DNA of 64,000 nt from Tridacna crocea (Eukaryota; Mollusca; Bivalvia; Cardiida; Cardiidae): NCBI GenBank assembly GCA_943736015.1, contig OX031062.1:52440962-52504961 (forward strand), read 5' to 3'. How positions within the stretch are numbered: the stretch's first letter is position 1; the number at the start of each line of letters is the position of its first letter. Position numbers and translations under genes: made by a program. Below the pieces are notes generated by a model. It ran no database searches. It was given only the letters and a program-made list of their open reading frames with translations, and was not told the DNA's origin. Positions 1 to 11,300 of the stretch are shown piece by piece.

Positions 1-49
1 TTATACAAAACGTGCAGTCTCACCAAACCTGTCATAGAAAGGCTTACGC

Positions 50-160
50 ATGGTCCTTATTCACCAACCAGTCTTAGGAACGTTCTTTGTCTTCATCTTC
101 AAGATCTTTGAGCTGGGAAAGTAACAGAACTTCTGATTGGCTAAACCAAATGGTACAGGA
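50..160. repeat. Family H half-element
   Basis: ATTCACCAACCAGTCTTAGG..TTCTGATTGGCTAAACCAAA; only one arm of the palindrome. Another single arm lies at 2752-2830. Confidence 0.65.
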
Positions 161-657
161 CATGTAATCTCGATAGTTAATGCCCGACTGCACTGCGTCT
201 CTAATAGGATCAAAGTACGACAGTTCAGTTTGTAGTATGTCCATCTCGTTTCAAGTACGTTTTCACTTCATCTGTTTATAGGACGGCATGGAAGCAAAAA
301 GTTTTGAGCAGGTTCTAAGTCTTGGAACACCCTTCCCGTCCTAACCCCGCCCATAAAGTTCATAAACAGATCGTAAAAGGTTGCTTATACGTCCATTCTG
401 TCTGAACTCAGTCTAAGTACGTTTGGCAAATATATTCGGAACGGAATGAGAACGAGTTTGGTGTGACGGGGGTATTATGCATTAGAAGTTTCTTTGTTTA
501 GAAGGGTGAGGTTTCACAATATCTGACTGTAGCTCATTTATAGAGATATTGTCTATCGCATGATAATATCATCGCGGATCTCCCGAGGGATCTCAGAGAA
601 CGGCCGTAATCATATAAACACGTTTATGAAAGGGTGGGTTTCTGTTCTAGCTGAAAA
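161..657. other. No gene or clear repeat seen
   Basis: Unique-looking AT-rich sequence with no recognisable exon. I looked here for the missing N-terminal transporter exon and did not find it. Confidence 0.4.
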
Positions 658-868
658 CCCATTACCACACAATCCCTACTTTAGACGACCCTGATTTAGA
701 AAAAAAATTGGAAAAAGGAGAAAATGCTGGTAACCAGCATTTTCTCCTTTTTCCACAATGCTTCCTACCCTTAGCAAAACAAATTTCTAAATTTCGACCA
801 CTTTTAGTTTGTCGCATGCAAATGCTTTCGATTTGGACAAACCTAAAATTTTGCCATTTGATAATGAG
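658..868. mobile_element. Family A palindromic TTAA MITE
   Basis: First copy of the dominant element: left end like CCCATTACCACACAATCCC, central palindrome AATGCTGGTAACCAGCATT flanked by GTGGGAAAAGGAG / CTCCTTTTCCCAC arms, and a right half ending ..TTTGGTAATGAG. Here the TTAA flanks are mutated. Confidence 0.85.
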
Positions 869-1128
869 TAAAATGGTCTTATCTTTTCTTTATCGCCACA
901 TATATACGGTTATGCTACTTAGCAATGAACTTTAAACTCGCTTTCGGTTTTCACTCTTTTTTGAAAAATCTTTAAAAAGACTATCAGTTATTATTCGAGT
1001 TTGCAAAGATGTCTGGAATCAAAGATGGGATAGAAATACATGTAGAAAGCACCGAGTCTTGTGTATTTTTACTGTCAAATTCTCTATTACGTTAGTAACG
1101 ATATAGCTGTTCTTGCATAACAAAGAAC

Positions 1129-1532
1129 ATCTTCGCAAGCCAAAGCTGACGATTCACTACGCTACTCTACCCTTGGCGGATCGAGCTTGATTTTTACATT
1201 CACTCGATACGCTTTTTAATTGGATGCAGCCAGCTCTGATTGCAACGAATGAAATCGCTCGTAGCATTTTATTTTTGATAAAAATAGAACAAGGTAGCTA
1301 CCTTTCGAATATAAGGTAAACATGAAAACCCACGTGGATGTCTGCTTATCGCTTCATGTGTATTCGTACGCGGTTTGTAAAATGATATTTCATTGGCTTT
1401 TAGAAATATGATGTAAAGGGGGGTAATGAACAGCATCCAATAGAGGGTGGATCGCAGGAACCTCGAAATCGGGCTCAATCAGCCAAGGTAAGATCCACGT
1501 AGTGATCGTAAACTTGGCTCGCGAAGATGAAC
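1129..1532 (-). mobile_element. Family J 400-bp element (inverted)
   Basis: CATCTTCGCAAGCCAAAGCT.. to ..CTTGGCTCGCGAAGATG: terminal inverted repeats around a non-coding body with CATCCACGTGGGTTTTCATG-like sequence on the other strand. Confidence 0.8.
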
Positions 1533-1589
1533 AAAGAACAGAAGCGGGCCATGCTGTGACAAAGGGAAGATTAATACATCTCCGTCCGT

Positions 1590-1795
1590 AATGCATTATA
1601 CTATGAAAGACATCACGTAATTTTATATTTATATAATCTATATATAGTGGGGATTAATTCATCAATGGACATGCAGAAATATGACCTATAGCAAAAGGTT
1701 TCGACCCGGATCAGCATGCAAAAAATACGCAGGCTGACCTGGGTCTAGTCTTTTTAGCAAATGCTTTAAGCCACCTTTTCACAGAGTATGTCAAA
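1590..1795. mobile_element. Family E palindromic MITE (inverted, degraded)
   Basis: Carries the E core remnants (GCAAAAGGTTTCGACCCGG, GCAGGCTGACCTGGGTC) and the ..ATGCATTATAC end. Confidence 0.6.
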
Positions 1796-1807
1796 AATTG
1801 CATTTAA

Positions 1808-2017
1808 CTCTTTACCACACAATCCCGACTTTTAACGACCCTGAGAAAAAAAACTTTGAAAACATTGTGGGAAAGGGAGAAAATGCTGGTAACCAGCATT
1901 TTCTCCTTTTCCCACAATGTTTTCTACCCTTTTTCCAAATCAAGTTTCTTTTTTTGATTCACGTTTATTTTGTCGTCTGCAAATGCTTTCGATTTGGACT
2001 AGTCGTTTGGTAAAGAT
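1808..2017. mobile_element. Family A MITE
   Basis: Flanked by TTAA at 1804-1807 and 2018-2021, with an intact core hairpin. The immediate neighbour at 2048-2105 is a tRNA-like sequence. Confidence 0.88.
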
Positions 2018-2047
2018 TTAAACAGACGACAATGTTAGGTGGTTACA

Positions 2048-2110
2048 AGGCTCTGTGGCAAATTCATCGACTAGAGTTTTGAAGGTCATGGGTTCGGGTC
2101 CCAAAGTAGA
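2048..2110 (+). repeat. tRNA-like SINE head fragment
   Basis: GGCTCTGTGGC.. with a B-box-like GGGTTCGGGTCCC resembles a tRNA-derived promoter, but the stems are imperfect and no acceptor stem closes, so a functional tRNA is unlikely. Confidence 0.35.
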
Positions 2111-2223
2111 CACTTTTTCTTTTTCAGTATATTTGTTCCCAAATAGGGAAAATAGTCGCGTCCTATTGAATTTTCCTCGCAAAATATATATATTTCTCTG
2201 TTAAAAAAAATTGGGTAAAAATC

Positions 2224-2674
2224 TGGTTTTATCACACAATCCCGACTTTTCACACCCCTGAGAAAGGAGCCTTTTGAAAATATTGTGGGAAAAGGAAGAA
2301 ATACTGGTTACCAGCATTTTTTCCTTTTCCCACAATATTTTCTGCCCTTCCCAAAACAAATTTCAAATTTTCTGTCACTTTTATTTTGTTGTCTGCAATT
2401 GCTTTGAATTAGGTCCAGTCTAAAGTTTTTTTGTTTGGTAAAGAGTTGACCGTTTACCAAGCGACAAAATTTTAGACTGGTCCAAATTGAAAGCACTTGC
2501 AGACGACAAAATAAATGTAACTCAAACACTGAATTTTTTTTTTTTTTAGCAGGGTAGAAAACATTGTGGGAAAAGGAGAAAATGCTGGTTACCAGCATTT
2601 TCTCCTTTTCCCACAATGTTTTCAAAACACTTCCATCTCAGTGTCGTGAAAAGCAGGGATTGTTTGGTAAAGAG
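2224..2674. mobile_element. Two adjacent family A MITEs
   Basis: Copies at 2224-2445 and 2450-2674 meet at a single TTGA (mutated TTAA); TTAA follows at 2675. Core hairpins are clear in both; the second has a long T run. Confidence 0.85.
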
Positions 2675-3026
2675 TTAAAGCCTTTTTGGCAAAGGAAATG
2701 CAGCAGACGACCATGCATTACTCTCAACTGAACAGTCATTCTTAATAGCATTTTTAGTTTTGTTCTAGATTAAGAAAGTAACGCCATTTCTGATTGGCTA
2801 AACCATGGAATTTAGAAAGTTCTTTAGAATGAGGCTGAATGTTTTTAGAAATGATTGGTTAAAATTGCGGACCCAGTTCAGTGGTGTCATAGTGCAGATA
2901 GCTCCGACGGCTGATTGGTTAAAATTGCGGACCCAGTTCTGGTGCTATAGTGCAGATAGCTCCGATGGCTGAGCGATCCCGCTCGAACAAAGATCCTGCG
3001 AGGGACCGTGGGCTGACGTTCTACTT

Positions 3027-3180
3027 CTACACCACTTCTACACAGCCCCCCCCCCCCCTCCACAACGTACCTTCCATCTACCATTCCCCCCTCCCATTTC
3101 TTGTCTGCGTCGCTGTGTTTCTGTGTGTCTCTGTCTCTGTGTCTCTGTGTCTTTGTGTCTCTGTCTCTCTGTCTCTCGTT
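3027..3180. repeat. Low-complexity C tract and CTCTGTGT run
   Basis: (C)11 near 3047 and an imperfect TCTGTGTC dinucleotide-like run to about 3178; open frames here are artefacts. Confidence 0.8.
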
Positions 3181-3520
3181 TGTTAATTTTCTTTTCATTT
3201 TTCTTTAATGCGTTTTGATTTTTTTTTTTTTGCTATTTTTACTATTCTGTTCTATTCTTTTCCCATTCCTTGTCTAAAACCCCCACCAGAGACAGGGCAA
3301 TAATCATACACCACAATGTCATTACGAAACGTTAGGAGCAAGCATTTATATGACTTCTTTCCATTATAGTCTCGTATATTTCTGTCACTTTTAGAAATCT
3401 GTGTGAAAAGGTTATATACACATAGCCATCGGGTCATTACTACCTTTGGAAATGTAACTGATTTGTTTTTCATGTCATTTAGGTCATTATCTTCGAGAAA
3501 AAAAAACGGGTTTTGAATGT

Positions 3521-3733
3521 ATCTGCAAAAAGCATCGACTCATGTCAGCCTGCGCAGTCCGCGCAGGCTGACATGGGTCGAAACTTTTTGCTAATGGTAA
3601 TCTTTCAGCATGTCAAACAGCCGTGAGAGAATTTTATGGATTCATGATTATTATGATTATGTGACTATGTGATGACTTGCTCTGTATAAATCATCACGGA
3701 GAAGCACTAAACTATCTTTCCCCAAAGCGCCGC
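3521..3733. mobile_element. Family E palindromic MITE
   Basis: Core AGCCTGCGCAGTCCGCGCAG with ATCGACTCATGTC / GACATGGGTCGAAA arms, then a non-palindromic tail with ATCACGGAGAAGCAC. Confidence 0.75.
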
Positions 3734-3741
3734 TTATTTAA

Positions 3742-4197
3742 CTCATTACCACACGACAAAATTTTAGACTGGTTCAAATTCAAAGCATTTGCAGACGACA
3801 ACATAAAGTGACTGAAAAATTGAAATTTGTTCTGGGAAGGGTGGAAAACACTGTGGGAAAAGGAGAAAATGCTGGTTACCAGCATTTTCTCCTTTTCCTA
3901 CAGTGTTTTCAAAAGGCTTCTTTCTCAGGGGCGTCAAAAGTAGGGACTGTGTGGTAATGGGTTAACTCATTACCAAACGACAATATTTTTTGGCTTGTCC
4001 AAACCGATAGCATTTGCAGACGACAAAGAAGTGACTGAAAATTTTATTTTTATTTTTTTCAGTTTTCTAAAGGGTAGATAACATTATGGGAAAAGGAGAA
4101 AATACTGTTAACCAGCATTTTCTCCTTTTCCCAGAATGTTTTCTAAAGTTGGCATCTTTCCCGGGGTCGTCAAAAGTAGGGATTGTGTGGTAATGGA
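3742..4197. mobile_element. Two adjacent family A MITEs sharing one TTAA
   Basis: Copy one 3742-3961, copy two 3966-4197; TTAA at 3738-3741, 3962-3965 (shared) and 4198-4201. Confidence 0.9.
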
Positions 4198-4201
4198 TTA
4201 A

Positions 4202-5228
4202 TATGCAGCGAATTAGCAGAGTATTTTCAGGCGACTGTTGCTATGCAAGAGCAATCATCCTGCTTTATGGCTATATTACTTTATGACTAAATGCATAAAT
4301 AGAGTAAATTATTCTAACGAAAGATGAAGACCAAAAGCCTGACAACTCCGTTCGAAAATATCACTGCGCCATTAAAAGTAATCCCAATGGACTTTGGCAT
4401 TTTCGCAAAGGAAACACGTCTTTGATATCCGGTTTTGTCTCAGTGTAATAAAAGGAACTTGGTAATGAACAAAATGATTGAAGTTGTAGATTATTGATTT
4501 AAAAAGCGTATATTTCCAGTTTCGAGCAATGATCTTGATCTCGCGTCTTTGTTTACTAACAACCGTTAAAGCAGTGCAACACGGTTTTTCGCTGTATTTT
4601 TCTCGACCGACTCCTTACGAGACAGCACTTCTGTTTTCTAAGGTTTACAAGCTGATCTGAACAGATTAAAGCAAATACATACAATAAAAATTATCTTATA
4701 TTTTCACTACTCATCAATAAACCATGGCCAACTAGCCGGGGTTCCAGCTCAATTATATTACCTTGATACTTTTGGACGTTTGTCATTACTAATTAGAATC
4801 GTCTCGATGGGAGGATTCTAATGAGTAAAATAATAACATAGGGTTAAGTGGAAAATAATTAATATTTTCAATTTTAAAATCAAAATCACTCTCTCTGTCT
4901 GGAGCTATGAATACATGTATGTTATTTGTCTCCTTCGTATGAGAGCTAATCCGATTTCTGGACCGAGAAAAAAAACCAATAAAGAGTTGTCCTGAAAGTC
5001 GATGAATTGTCTTAAAGCTAATCTAATTTATACACGTCGACAGACATGTTTCACTTAATTTGATAAAGAATCCGTTTTTAGGTTGTTCTTTTTTCTCTCT
5101 CCGACTTTCTTCTCAATTTAAACGTCAACGTTTGTTGTCTGTGTGTAATTTTACAGAGTTTGCCTTGAATCGTTTTGATTATTCCTTATTTGTTTGCCAT
5201 CTTCTGGCAGGTCCTATTGGCGCAGTAG
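4202..5228. other. No gene seen
   Basis: Unique-looking sequence; a small inverted pair ATTAGAATCGTCTC / GGAGGATTCTAAT at 4791-4820. No exon recognised. Confidence 0.4.
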
Positions 5229-5628
5229 ATCATCTTCGCGAGCCAAGGTTACGATCACTGCCTCGATCTTACCTTGACTGATTGAGCCCAATTTCGAGAT
5301 TCCTGTGATGCGCCCTCTATTGGATGCTGGATTACCTCCCTTTACATCAAATTTCTAAAAGCCAGTGAAATATCGTTATACAAACCGCTTACGAATATAC
5401 ATGAAGCGATAAGCAGACATCCACGTGGGTTTCCATGTTTACCTTCTATCCGAAAGGTAGCGACCTTATTCTATTTTTATCAAAGATGAATTGCTACGAG
5501 CGATTTCATTGGTCGCAGTTAGAGCTGGCTGCATCCAATGAAAAAGCGTATCGGAGGAATGTAAAAATCAAGCTCGATCCGCCAAGGGTAGAGTAGCGTA
5601 GTGAATCGTCAGCCTTGGCTTGAGAAGA
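5229..5628 (+). mobile_element. Family J 400-bp element
   Basis: CATCTTCGCGAGCCAAGG.. to ..CCTTGGCTTGAGAAGATGG; body as in the other two copies (AAGCGATAAGCAGACATCCA). Confidence 0.82.
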
Positions 5629-5742
5629 TGGCAGTAGATAGTCCACAGGACTTGAAACGTAACTGGATTTGGTCGGTAGATGTGGGGTGGTATCTCGTTC
5701 TTCGCCCCCTACCACAAACACCCGAGTTTTAAACCTTATGCT

Positions 5743-5936
5743 CCTATGGGCGACTCACTGACCTTTTGCGGACAGTGTAGATCAAGATCAGACTGCACAG
5801 AACGTGCAGTCTGATCTTGGATCTACACTGTCCGATAAGGAGATAATGTTTCCAAAAACATAATTTTGATACAGCAATATTTGGGTTTTTACTATCGAAT
5901 TGAAGATATCATTTTAGTTATTATGGCAGGATAAAG
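5743..5936. mobile_element. Family C MITE
   Basis: Core GATCAGACTGCACAGAACG and its complement GTGCAGTCTGATC, arms GGACAGTGTAGATC / GATCTACACTGTCC, then TTTTTACTATCGAATTGAAG. A core-only fragment also lies at 6771-6845. Confidence 0.78.
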
Positions 5937-6028
5937 GTTGACGAACTTAGGAAACTGCAGAGTTTGTCTTGGGTCTTGAGTTAATCTTGGACCGACCCAA
6001 CTTTTTTGAGCAATTAATAACAGTTGAT

Positions 6029-6062
6029 ACTTATTATTACTATTATTATTATTATTATTATT
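6029..6062. repeat. (ATT)n microsatellite
   Basis: About ten ATT units, followed by ACCGCCACCACCATCC. Confidence 0.85.
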
Positions 6063-6249
6063 ACCGCCACCACCATCCTCTGTATTCCTTTTTACTTTGT
6101 ACACATGGAAAACATTTGGTTGAATAGCTTGTTAATAAAATATCTTTAAATTTAAAAAAAAATGCGTAGGTAGGTGTACTCGCTGCCGTCTTATAATTTA
6201 GAAACTGATGAACACTGTGAAAACAGCAGAAGAATGCCTTTTAGGTTAA

Positions 6250-6466
6250 ATCAATACCAAACGACAAAATTTTAGGCTTGTCCAGATCGAAAGCATTTGC
6301 AGACGACAAAATAAAAGTGTCTGAAAATTTGAAATTTGTTTTATGGAGGGTAGAAGACATTGTGGGAAAATGAGAAAATGCTGGTTACCAGCATTTTCTC
6401 CTGTTCCTACAATGTTTTCTAAAACGAGCTTCTTTCTCAGGGTCGTCAAAATTGTGTGGTAATGGG
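6250..6466. mobile_element. Family A MITE next to exon a
   Basis: TTAA at 6246-6249 and 6467-6470; its right end lies 38 bp before the first recognised MFSD4-like exon. Confidence 0.9.
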
Positions 6467-6504
6467 TTAAAACGACTGACCAATTATTATAATGTTTATT
6501 TCAG

Positions 6505-6703
6505 AATGGTACCAGCGCATATACTCTTGTGTATTGGAATGACCGGTTTACCTATCACGATGTTTCTAATCCCGGCCTGTACCGTGCTGTGGCAATTGCT
6601 CATTAACCTGATGTTTATGGGCTGGTTTATGGGATGTGTAGACTGCGTGGCGAACCTGCGTATGATCCTGCGATTTGGCACACATGTTACACCTTTCTTA
6701 CAA
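6505..6703 (+). CDS. MFSD4-like exon a (helices about 2-4)
   Basis: The acceptor is ..tatttcag and the donor GTGGGT follows CAA (FLQ). It enters with one base completing a codon, so an upstream exon ending in two codon bases is required; the ATG at 6506 is internal by homology. It encodes a hydrophobic stretch, then the signature [15 protein letters not shown], a conserved family helix motif, and ends at FLQ, exactly where vertebrate MFSD4A also has the FLQ/LHFF junction residues. A family A MITE ends at 6466, only about 35 bp before the acceptor, close to the likely branch point. Confidence 0.88.
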
Positions 6704-8335
6704 GTGGGTACTTTTTGATAGCTAATAGCAAGTTTTAAGCCGTAGATATTGTTGAGAAATTCGGTTTCTATTTTGGACAGTGTAGATCAAAATCAGACTG
6801 CACAATTTGTACAGTCTGATCTGTGATCCAAACTGTAAAGTAGGTGTATAATGTAGAGAATGGAGAATGGACACATGTTCAGCCTGATCTTGCTTTACAA
6901 TATCTGCTATTCTATCCGTAGCTTCGTTCGTATAAAGCCTATATATAAGGCTTGCTTCACGTGAAAATGGGCATTCGGACATATGCATCAAGTGCCATCT
7001 CGGATCAGCCTGCGCAGTCCACTACTACATTAGAATTTGTGGTAGAGAAGACTTGCGCAAAACAGAAAATTATATAAAAACGGAGAGTATCGTTTCGGAT
7101 CAGCCTGCGCGGACTGCGCAGGCTGATCCGACGACACTTTACGCAAATGTTCAATTGTCCCTTCAAGTCACCCTTTTCAGGCCATAGGCAAAAACTTTTG
7201 CCTCATGGAAGTCGAAATCCTAAAAATAAAAGATTGAAACAAAGATCCTTTGAAAACGCAGAAATATTCGAATGAATCTGTTCACTCGAAATTTGGGCTT
7301 GTAAAAAGCAATTCCTCCTATGTCAATATTTTTTTCTTTTCTTTCTTTTGAGATTATTAAATTATTGCTCTCTTTCTCTGTTATCTGCATTTCTTTAAAC
7401 TTTATATAGACATGTTTATTCTTGGGACCCCTTTATAATTTATTTGCAGATAAATTTACGCCGCCCATATTCTAAAAAGACATTTCTTGTTTTGACAAAA
7501 AAATGCTATCTTAATTACCGTTGTAAATTCTAAAATATTGTGGTAACTGCATAGATTGCTCAATACGATTAATTTCCTTTTTTACCACAATATTTTCAAT
7601 AGTCGTCTGTTGGAGGGTGAAAAGAGTATCATTTGTCTAGAGAAGTGTGATATAATTTGAACCAAAAAGTATTCATTAATATCTCCATATTTCAGGCGAT
7701 GCATTTCTTTTACGGTCTTGGCGCTTTCGTGAGCCCAATGATAGCTTCGCCGTTCCTATTAAACATAGACTGTTCCAAGTTCATCGACGGCTATACGGCT
7801 GTGTCGGCGGTCGAAAGTTCGAGCAACGTAACAATCACAGTATCACCGCAACCGAGAGTGGTAAACCGAGCAACGCATCTCTCCCATTCCAAAGAAGCCT
7901 TCCTTATTTTAGGGGCAATACAGGTAAGCCTACCCTACTGTATGGGCCATGCTCTGTAAAAGGGGGGTTTGGTACACTTACGAAAAGTATCGACTCAGAT
8001 GAGCCTGCACAGTCCACACAGGCTGATCTGAGCCGAAACTTTTCGCTGTTGGACAATTTTCTGTATGTCTAAGGACTAGTCTACCTCATGATTAAGTCGG
8101 CTTTCTTAATACATGTAAAAAGTTAGAGTTATGGAATAATCGGAGTGAGTGGTGAGGTTAATGCGTTGACGGGTGAGTTAGATGGATGGATAGATAGATA
8201 TATCTGTCTTTCTGTCCGTCCGTCCGTCCGCCCACCCATCTATCTCTCTACATTTCTATTTCTGTACGTCTGTCCGTCCGTCCGTCCGTCCGTCCGTCCG
8301 TCCATCCATCCATCCATCCATCCATCCATCCATCC

Positions 8336-8380
<45 letters not shown>

Positions 8381-11300
8381 ATTGCCTATCTATCTGCCTA
8401 TCTATCTGCCCATCTATCTATCTATCTATCTATCGTTCTATCTATCTATCGTTCTATCTATCTATCTATCTATCCAGAACTAGAAGGCCTATTGCCTATT
8501 GTTACAAGATGTAGTTACGAGGTTTTGGAAGTTAACCGACGATATCTAAGTTAACAAAAAAAGTTGATAATTTCAAACGATATAATCGGTGCTCTTACCA
8601 ATAAAATGTCGGTGTTTTATTTTTTTTTGGCCTAAAGACAAAGGCGTTTTATATGTTATGGTGGCATATTTCTGCCACCGTACGAAATAGCTATATAATG
8701 ATAATTATAGAAAACTATAGCAATAAATTAAAGTTTCTTGGAAATTTTATCGAGATATTGAAAAGTAATGTTATAATGATAGCTATCTCATATCTTTTGG
8801 CAGAAAGACGCCACCATATACGAACGCAAAAAAAATCATGATAAATCTCTTTATCCCATAAGGCATTTCTATGGTATCTCTAATTGACCCTAAATAACAG
8901 CAAGGATGAAGCCGTTTCTCATGTGTATATGACACCTTTTGATAGTGTAGAAAACATTGTGGCAAAAGGTGAAATTGCTCGTCATGAGCAATTTCACCTT
9001 TTGCCACAATGTTCTCCAAGGGCTCCTACAAGCAATGCGTAGAAATGAATATCTATGGAGTAAAAGGATACCAGATGGAATTATCGCGACAATTTATGAT
9101 GATTTTTTTGTAATCTCGATAACATTTCCAGAAAATTTTGTTTTATCACGATATTTGTGTTATATTATCGCAATAACTACTCGTATCTCGTGGCAGAAAT
9201 TAGCCACCATAATTCGTTATCTAACAGCGACAGAAATTACATTTAATTACACACATTTGGCTTGAATCAATTCATCAAGATCCGACTCCTGTTAATTGAA
9301 GACAAAGAGAAAAGCAAACTTAAAAAGCTTATAACAGTCTGGGTCGAGGAATAAGACTGAACCTTCCATTGTAAATAGAGAACTGTGTCATACTGTGATA
9401 AAAGGAGGTCACATACATCACTGTGATGCACTAAAGTCTACTAAGCAAGTCATCACATAATTGTGACCCATCACACTAAAAGGGACATCCTGGTAACTGC
9501 AGAAAGTGTCTTCAAAATCTTTGGGCTGTGAAAGTAGCAGAACCTCTGATTGGCTAAACCAAATGGTTTAGCCTATCAGAAATTTTGTTACTTTCACATT
9601 AACAAAATTCTGAACAATAAGGCTAATAATGTTTCTAAGAATGCTTGGTGAATACGGACTCTGCTGACTACACATAACGTCCATAGAGTAATTATACTTG
9701 CAAAAGAATAAACGCCAAGTTAAGATTTTGCAAATTTAGTTATTTTAAGCCAAAATATACTCCGTAATTTTTCTCTGTTCTCCCCCCCCCCCCCCCCCAA
9801 AAAAAAAAAAACATTTGAATTTTAAGATCATAGACCGAGAGTTGTATCATGTCAAAATGTATTAAGCTGAAATAAATTTTTTGTCTATATCGTCTGGGTC
9901 TAGACCTGTTGATATGGCAACCATTTGTGTAATTTCTGAGAAACTGTGTCGTCTGCAATTATCGAAATAACTGGGGATTCTATGATTCTACAATTCTAAG
10001 AAAATAATAATAAAAAGAATACAGGAGATTCTCTTATTCTAAGATTCTAAGAAAATAAAAAAAAAAACAATGTAATTCTTAAAACCCAGATTGTGGGTAC
10101 TAAAGTACAGTACCTTAGCATTATATTTTTTAGACCAAAATGGTAATTGAACCTTTACCAGACAATCCCGACTTTTTACGACTCTAAAAAAGAAGCTTTT
10201 TGAAAACATTGTGGGAAAAGGAGAAAATGCTGGTAACCAGCATTGTTACCAGCATTTTCTCTTTTTCCACTTTTTTTTTATTTCCTCTTTGATAAAATTT
10301 CAAATTTTCAGTCACATTTCATTTTGTAATCTGCAAATGCTTTGGATCTGGACAAGTCTAAAATTTGTCGCTTGGTAAAGTTAACCCATTACCACACAAT
10401 CCCTACTTTTGACGCCCCTGAGAAAGAAGCCTTTAGAAAACATTGTGGGAAAAGGAGAAAATGCTGGTAACCAGCATTTTCTCCTTTTCCCACAATGTTT
10501 TCTACCCTTCACAAAACAAATTTCAAATTTTCAGTCACTTTTATTTTGTAATCTGCAAATGCTTTGGATCTGGACAAGTCTAAAATTTGTCGCTTGGTAA
10601 AGTTAAACAATATTTTGACTCTTTGTCAATCCTTTGCATTGCAACACAACCCTGACTTTTTACAGGCCTGAGTAAAAAGGCTTTCTTACCCTTCAGAAGC
10701 CAGTGTACGAACATTTTGTCGTCTGCATTTGTTCTTAATTTTCGACAAGTTTCCAAACTTGATAAACAGCTAGAATGAAGTCCTATTTGATGATGGATCA
10801 GTGAATAACTTTAATTTACATAACATGGCTTTTGTTCCAACATTTAGAAAATGTCACATGCATTCCCTTTTGTTTTTTTATAACCTTACGTTATGGGCGC
10901 GATGTATGTAAGTCAATGATCTGTGATTAGGGAGTTTAATGCGCTGCAAAAAGGATCGATGCATGCCAGTCTGCACAGTCCGCGCATGCTGATATTGGTC
11001 GAAACCTTTTGCTATTGGTCAATTTTCTGTATGTCCAAGGACCATTCTACTCCATAATTCACTTGGTTGTTATAACGGCTTTTATGGATCTATGATGATC
11101 TGGTGACATGTTTTGTATGATGAATCACGGAGATGCATTGACCCTTTACCAAACAATCCCTGCTTATTTTTTTCGACCCTGAGATAGAAGTCGTTTGAAA
11201 ACATTGTAGGAAAAGGAGAAAATGCTGGTAACCAGCATTTTCTCCTTTTCCCGCAATGTTTTCTACCCTGTTGGGAGCAAATTTGAATTTTTAAGTTACT

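Noticed and set aside
2308-2625. Open frames of 60-136 codons repeated across the window with similar peptides
   Set aside because: They are translations of the palindromic family A MITE on either strand; the same peptide recurs wherever a copy lies.
2887-3198. 103-codon minus-strand frame with Arg/Asp repeats
   Set aside because: It comes from the low-complexity CTCTGTGT and poly-C run; no conserved features.
3521-3600. Perfect GC-rich hairpins as bacterial-type terminators or CRISPR repeats
   Set aside because: They are cores of E/F MITEs at irregular spacing in a eukaryotic genome; no spacers or cas genes.
1-6500. First exon of the MFSD4-like transporter
   Set aside because: No frame with the expected N-terminal helices and a donor of matching phase was found; likely upstream of the window.
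8145-8381. 78-codon frame rich in Pro, Ser and Ile
   Set aside because: It is a translation of the tetranucleotide microsatellite.
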